From assembly GCA_023424865.1 (NCBI GenBank), contig JAFADM010000395.1:1-7232 (forward strand): a stretch of DNA of 7,232 bases, written 5' to 3'. The position numbers and the translations under genes were made by a program. The stretch comes from Bacillota bacterium (GTDB taxonomy: Bacteria > Bacillota_A > Clostridia > DSM-8532). This document shows positions 1 through 7,232 of the stretch, one piece after another (the first letter of the stretch is position 1; each line of letters opens with the position of its first letter). The notes beneath the pieces are model-generated. The model saw only the letters and a list, made by a program, of their open reading frames with translations, did not search any database and was not told the origin of the DNA.

Positions 1-768
<768 letters not shown>

Positions 769-3700
769 TTAAGTCCTGATATGGATTATTTTTATCCTGA
801 TAAGCATTTGAGTTATGTATCGAGTTATGTATTGAGTTATTAATATAATTATTAATCAGTTAATATTATGTTTGATTAGATTCTATATCCATCCATCTCT
901 GATGTCAATAAAAACTCATCAAATCAGCAATTTACACCCTTTACATCATAACACAAGTAATTTATACTTTTATTAATCACAAGGAGCTTTAAGGAATGAA
1001 AATAGATACCTCCACCCGCTGGCTTCCGGTTTACGAAGCCCTTGCAAGCGAAGTAAGACTGAAAATAATTGAGCTGCTGGCTCAAAGGTCCATGAATATC
1101 AAGGAAATAGCCGGTGAGCTTAATTTAAGCAGCGCTATCATCACCATGCATATTAAAAAGCTTGAACAGGCTTCTATCATTAAATGTGTACGAAATTCAA
1201 CCCGTAATGCGGTTCAGAAGCTTTGCTCCCTCTCCATGGATTCGCTTGAAATTGAATTTCCCGGAAAGCCGGTTAACGGACTTAAGCACCATGGATTTTC
1301 CGTACCGGTAGGCCACTATACGGATTTCAGCATCACTCCCACCTGTGGTCTGGCAACCGCAGAAAAGATTATAGGCCATTTTGACGATCCACGCTCCTTC
1401 TGGGAGCCTGAAAGGGTTAATGCCGAAATTGTATGGTTTACTCAAGGCTATGTGGAATACAAGCTTCCTAATTACCTTCTGTCGGATCAGGAGCCTAAAG
1501 AGCTGGAAATTTCACTGGAGCTCAGTTCGGAAGCACCGGGTATAAATAACAACTGGCCCTCGGACATTACCTTTTTTCTAAATGGCGAAAGGCTCGGAAT
1601 GTGGACAAGCCCCGGGGATTTCGGAGGCAGCCGTGGTAAATTCACACCTATATGGTGGAGTATGGATGTGGCCCAATACGGGCTTTATAAAAGGATTCGC
1701 ATCAATGATGAGGGCACCTTCATCGACGGGATGAGGGTTTCCGATGTTACCCTTTCCCATCTTAATCTAAGACAGAAGTCCATGACCTTTCGAATTGCGG
1801 TACTTGAGGAGTCGGAGCATGTGGGCGGTGTTACCCTTTTCGGAAAGGAATTTGGTAATTATAACCAGGACATTGTTTTTAAGCTTTATTACAAGCAGTC
1901 TCTTCAGGCCATACCTTAATGTCAGGGTTTTAAAAGACTTAATGCCTTGTTGTCCAGAGGGATTTATTTAAAAAATCTCATCTGCTGCAGTTTTATGCCT
2001 AAGCGTCTTAAGCTTTTTTGAAATCCGCTCCCATTATTCGGGATCAATTGAATATTGCATTTATGAGCGATTGTCTCAACCACTTCCTCAATCGACAGCT
2101 CATCCGTGTAAATATGTTCGCGGAATACTTCTGCCGAAAGTCCCTTAAGGCATCGATCAATCTGCCTGGCCCCCCATGACCCCGCCCCATCCCCTCTGCT
2201 CTTAAGTCTTTTCAACAAGGTTTTTTTGGAGGCCATAAGAGCAAAATGCTTTATTTCCATTCCCTCGCTACGCAGTCGGCCAGCAATTTCATTAAAATAG
2301 TCCGGATTAACAATGGTCATAGGAATGAGGATCGTACCGGTATAATTCTCTCTTAAATATTTAATAAATGAATAATTAAGCTCCCTCCATATGCTATAAT
2401 CCTGAAAATCATTCTTCTGTATCCCAGACGGAATGTTTCTGCAAATGAAGAACCCCATATTTTCAGGATCATAAATGAAAGAATCCGGCAGTCTACGGTT
2501 TAGCTCATAGGCCGTTTGAGTTTTGCCCGCTCCAAAGGCGCCGTTTATCCAAATAATCACTCCATCACCTCAGACGTCCCAAAACCGCCTGTAACAGCAT
2601 CCTTATAGCACTTCCATTCATAGAAATCTTCTTGTGGATTACCATTGTCAAAATCCATGAAATCCCCTGAAGATGAATCTATTGCCTTCCAGGAGGTCTT
2701 TATGCAGATATTCCGTATATTATCAATGGGAGCTTTGGAAACGCTATTTATTCCCTCGGGTACTTTCATAAAAAAGACATCCCAGCTCATGTCGTTACCT
2801 CCCCGTTAATTGAATAGAGCATCAAAGATTTTCATCATCCCCATTGACTTTACCGAGTATTATTTCTTTAATTTTTTCGAAATCAACAGGGGTGTAATCA
2901 ATACATTCCACGCTGACATTATAAAATTGTCTGCTGTCGTATCTTAAATGGTGAATATGTCCGTGAATATTGGCATAGGGCATATTTTCGTTTAAGTAAA
3001 GGGGTTCATGTGAAAGAATATAAAATTCATTGTAAATAATGGGGTATTGGTATACCTCCTGGAATCCGGCATCCTTCCACCAGGTAAGCGATCTGTCTTT
3101 GTCATGATTTCCAATGATTAATGTCTTATAGCCTCTGAGTCTGTTGATGATATCCCTGGTTTTATCCTTGTTATAAAAGGAAACGTCACCTAATATAAAA
3201 ACCTTATCATCTTTATTCACCGTCTTATTCCAATTATTTACAATAGTATTATCCATATCTTCAACAGTAGAAAACGGACGGTTTTCATACTTCATTATAT
3301 TGGCATGTCCGAAATGCATATCGGATATTAAATACACCTTTGCCATGTTTAAGACCTCACTAAATGATTTTTGCTGGCTCGCCCCAGCTTTTTTAATTCT
3401 CTTAACGTACTGCCGTCATATATCTGTTGTACAGATGGCTGCACTCTTTCATACACTCAAGGTATAATACCCTGATTTTTTCGTCGGGACAAACTCTTAA
3501 ATAGGCTTCCTTTTCAAGTAGAGATATAAGAGGCTTTACAACCAAATAGTAGCACTGATCTTTATCCTGTCTGAGCTTCTCGAGGTAATGGGCCAAAAGC
3601 GGTTCATAGGCTTGCCCTGCCACTCGGAAATCACACAATTTCAGCAAGTCATAAAAGAAACTTCTTATATTAACGGAGAAATTCTTCCCGTGCCTTTCTT

Positions 3701-6700
3701 TGCCTTCTATACTATAGTATACGCCAAAGGGAGTCTCCCAAAGCATTCCCTTTACATTAGTTCTTCTCATTGCACACGTATACCATGCTTGTACTTCCTC
3801 ATATTTGTCGGTCCCAAGTGCCTTATATTCCTGGGTATAAAGCCAAAAGCGACTGTTTGCAACATAATCAAAAATTGCTTCGTTTTGTTCAACGGAATCC
3901 GTACAGGTTAACGAACACCAGCAAATATAATTATTATCTACCCTGCCTATAATGCAAAGTTCTTTTTCTTTGCCTATGTGCAGCTCAAGAAACACCTCTT
4001 TGCCGGATAAATCATAATTGGGGGTTACCCTATTGCCTTTATTGACCAAATTAAGCTTCTCAATATCACCGGTATTCATTTAATCACCTATTTAATTTAG
4101 CATATTTAAAGTATATCTACCTTATCAATTTTATTTAACTTATCAATTTTATTTAATTTATCAATTTTATTTAATTTATTTATCTTTTTAGTACGAACCA
4201 ATTACATATGCCTCTTTTCCAGTACACTTCTTTGTCTGTATTATCTGTATTATCCGTCCACTTATATTTCAAGTTCTTTCATTATACTTTTACAAATCTC
4301 CGCAGCGCTGTGAAATCTTTCAAAATGCTCAAAGGTTACATCCTCTGCCTCTGTGTCTGAAAGGTAGAGAGACACTTCCGCAAAGGACTTTGCTGCCGGG
4401 ATATTATTAAGGTCATAGGACAGGTAGATAAGCCCGCTTCGCAGCTTTCTTTGTGCTCTTCCGTTAATGGTCTCAGAAACGATAACCTTTTCTTTCTCGT
4501 AAATTTTGTCGCGAATAAATTGCGTCGCTTCCAGCATTTTAAGTAAAACCTTTTCACTTCTTAATTGTACCGTTAAGTTCGCCATATTACTGTGAATAAC
4601 CCAAAGAACCGTATCCCTTTTTTCCATCATAACAGCATCATAATAGTCGTTAAAGCTTTCCAAGGTCCATTGTATTTCCTGCTGTTTGGATATATTCAGT
4701 AGTTTATATTCATCATACCTTTGAGGGTATTCCCGAAGCATATGAAAATGCATGCATCCCATGGATTTAAAATAAATTTCAGCCTCATATACAGTGCTAA
4801 TCGAATCGGAAAACATTATAACCCCACTTATTAGTTTATTAACTCATTAACTCTTTAACTTGTTGGAATTAGCTTCGTTATTCTTTCAATTATATTAACT
4901 TAAATGGCCTTAATGGCTTTCTATAGGTTTCCCCTGGGTTACTACTTATATTTTATATAATTTAGCTTATAGCTCCATATCTTTGGATTATATCTGAAAC
5001 ACATTCCCGGGACCAGCTCCTGTCATTTTCGTAACTTGACAGCTCGGGTCTGAAGTACCAGCTAAAAAAATCCTCTGCTGTTGTTGGAAATTTTCTATAT
5101 TCCCATGCTCCATCGTCTGTAAAAATAAATCCTTTTGTAAGCTGGGCAAGGGATGCGGCAATAATTCCGTATGTAAGATTAACCATTGAGGGTTGTCCCA
5201 CTGACCTTCTAAAATACCAGTAATAGCCCAGTTTCAGACTATCCTGAATATGATTTTCTATGGCTTTAGCCCTCATGTTGCTTGCAAGCTCAGCCTCCCA
5301 TACATCCTTGTCCAATTCATACAACCTGCGAAAATAGGAATCACTGCCTCCCATTTCGGATCCAACGGTAAACCAGGCATAACGGGTATCATCGAATTTG
5401 AAGGGCTTTTTCAAGTCCAAATGGAGTACCTTATTTGTCATGCACTCCCGCAACTCAACATTTACAGCTATATCTGCATGAACATGAATTGAAGACAAGT
5501 AGACCTTCAGTCTTTCATTGGACAAATTTACAACTTGGTTAAAGGATGGAATCTCGCTCGTACCTGGATAAACCTCAAAGGCTGTACTCATAAATAACCT
5601 CTTTCATGCAAAAATATATTTATAAGCTTTTTTCTGCGGACTCCGATGCTGCGAAAAATGCTTTTAAAAGAATCCGAAAATGAAAGACCAGGGCAACTTT
5701 TATACTTCCTATTGACTCCCATTGGACATCCTTTATATCAGCATTATGACTATTTGAGAATTGAAACTAATACTCACCATTGTATTCGATAAAACTTGTC
5801 GTTTTCACAAGATTAACATGATAGGGTATATATATGGTTTTTGATAATGGGGTAAGACTTTGTATAAAATCAATTGCGGCACCCACCAACTCATCCGATG
5901 AAAATATATTTTCATCCAAATAACCACTCAATAGTCCCCCATCTCCTTTAATTTTAAGGAGAAGATAGCCGTAACCAGGATCTACGATAACCAGATTGAC
6001 AATCTGATCCTCTTCGTATTCATTGGATTTATCATAAAAACGTATTAAAAGATCCTGATTTTTTTGAAACACTTCCACATCGCAGGAGAAGGTTCCATAT
6101 TCGAATTTCATCTAACTTTTACCTCACTACAAAAGAATACACTGGAAGTTTACCTTAATTATTATAAAATAATGCCATCCATTTCCAGCTCTTTTAACCC
6201 AATATTCAACTTCTCCAGGCTATATACTCTTAGATACCACTTTGTTGTAGCACAGAATCTATTATTTTCAGAAAATAGCAATTTGTCCGTAAAAAGTATT
6301 TGTTTGATTAACTCTCTATTTTTACATTTTTCTCTCTTATCATTAGATAAGCCCATGTCTATAAAATATCTCCGCTCGCTTTTCTCTATAAAATGCCTCG
6401 CTCAGTAATTTAATTTTTAGTCAAAATAACTTCATATACTTTTAAAGCATCTTCATAACGTTCATTATCAGAATTATAAGAATTATCAGAATTTTCAGCG
6501 AGTACAGCAGGTATGCCATCATGGTATTTATAGTTAAGAAAGTCTTCAATAATTTCATTTAGAGATTCCACAAAATATAATTTACTTTTGAAGGGCAACT
6601 CGTTATGGCATAACGATATTAAATTAAATCGTAATTGTCCGGCCTGCCAATCAAACCACAAATAAAACCTCATACCCCTTATTGTTTCTTGTTGCCTAAT

Positions 6701-7232
6701 TTGCTGTTCTCTATTCGCAATTACTTTGTTCAAAAAATCATTTAGATCTTTTATACTCAATTGCTGTGAGGTATCCTGACTGATCGAAATACTCCACATA
6801 TTATTTCTAATTTCCTGTTCTAAATCATCAGCGGATAATCCAATAAATATTTTATCATTAATAATATCCTCAACAGATTTTAAGAATTCTTCCTTTGTCA
6901 TCCTTATAAATCCCTTTTGTTAACCTTCCTGAACTATTGCTGCGATAGCATTAACATAAATTCATATTAATTCATATTAATTCATATTGTTTCTAGTTTT
7001 AAATTTTATGTAATTCAATTACTTATGAAAATAAATATTTTTTCAAATACTTCATCCGCATAGCTCCCATACTCGATATTGTACTTAGCAATCAACTTAA
7101 AAAAAATTTCATTATTAATTACGTTTCTTTTAATATTGGTACACTTTGCATTTAAATAATCGTCTATAAACATTACTTTTTCCCAATCTCTAAATTCCTC
7201 GGAATTTCTTAAATCAATTTTTCTCTCATCAT

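Overview
The window looks like chromosomal DNA of a low-GC Gram-positive bacterium (Bacillota, Bacillales such as Paenibacillus or a plant-fibre-degrading Clostridium relative). The evidence is purine-rich Shine-Dalgarno sites before most genes, AT-rich spacers, a TmrB-type protein of Bacillus character and a cytosolic GH51 arabinofuranosidase. Genus-level assignment is inference only.

Left part (1-1919): a divergent sugar-use pair. On the minus strand is the N-terminal half of a GH51 alpha-L-arabinofuranosidase, cut by the window edge. On the plus strand is a 307-residue regulator with an ArsR-type helix-turn-helix and a long, unrecognised C-terminal domain. Their 248-bp intergenic region holds a near-consensus promoter for each gene, a 10-bp word (TTATTAATCA) repeated close to both predicted transcription starts, a dyad and a 12-bp tandem repeat. 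The layout suggests a local regulator that controls the enzyme gene and itself.

Right part (1964-7232): every supported gene is on the minus strand, so transcription runs from right to left. In transcription order these are: the C-terminal end of an unrecognised protein (cut by the right edge); an acidic 163-residue protein; a doubtful 64-residue ORF; a 114-residue protein; a 44-residue basic small ORF whose stop overlaps the next start; three larger unrecognised cytosolic proteins (209, 184 and 225 residues); a calcineurin-like metallophosphoesterase; a shortened 77-residue protein beginning MSWDV; and a TmrB-like ATP-binding protein. The last three are closely spaced, and the final two overlap by 4 bases (GTGA), so they are probably one transcription unit. 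The others are separated by 55-300 bp of AT-rich DNA.

The unrecognised proteins are small, soluble and without signal peptides or membrane segments. Such a one-strand series resembles an immunity or orphan-gene array, but no toxin is visible and that reading is a hypothesis. Base composition falls from left to right, and several gaps carry independent short tandem repeats of 8-18 bp. Both points suggest that the right part is a variable accessory region next to a more conserved sugar-use locus.
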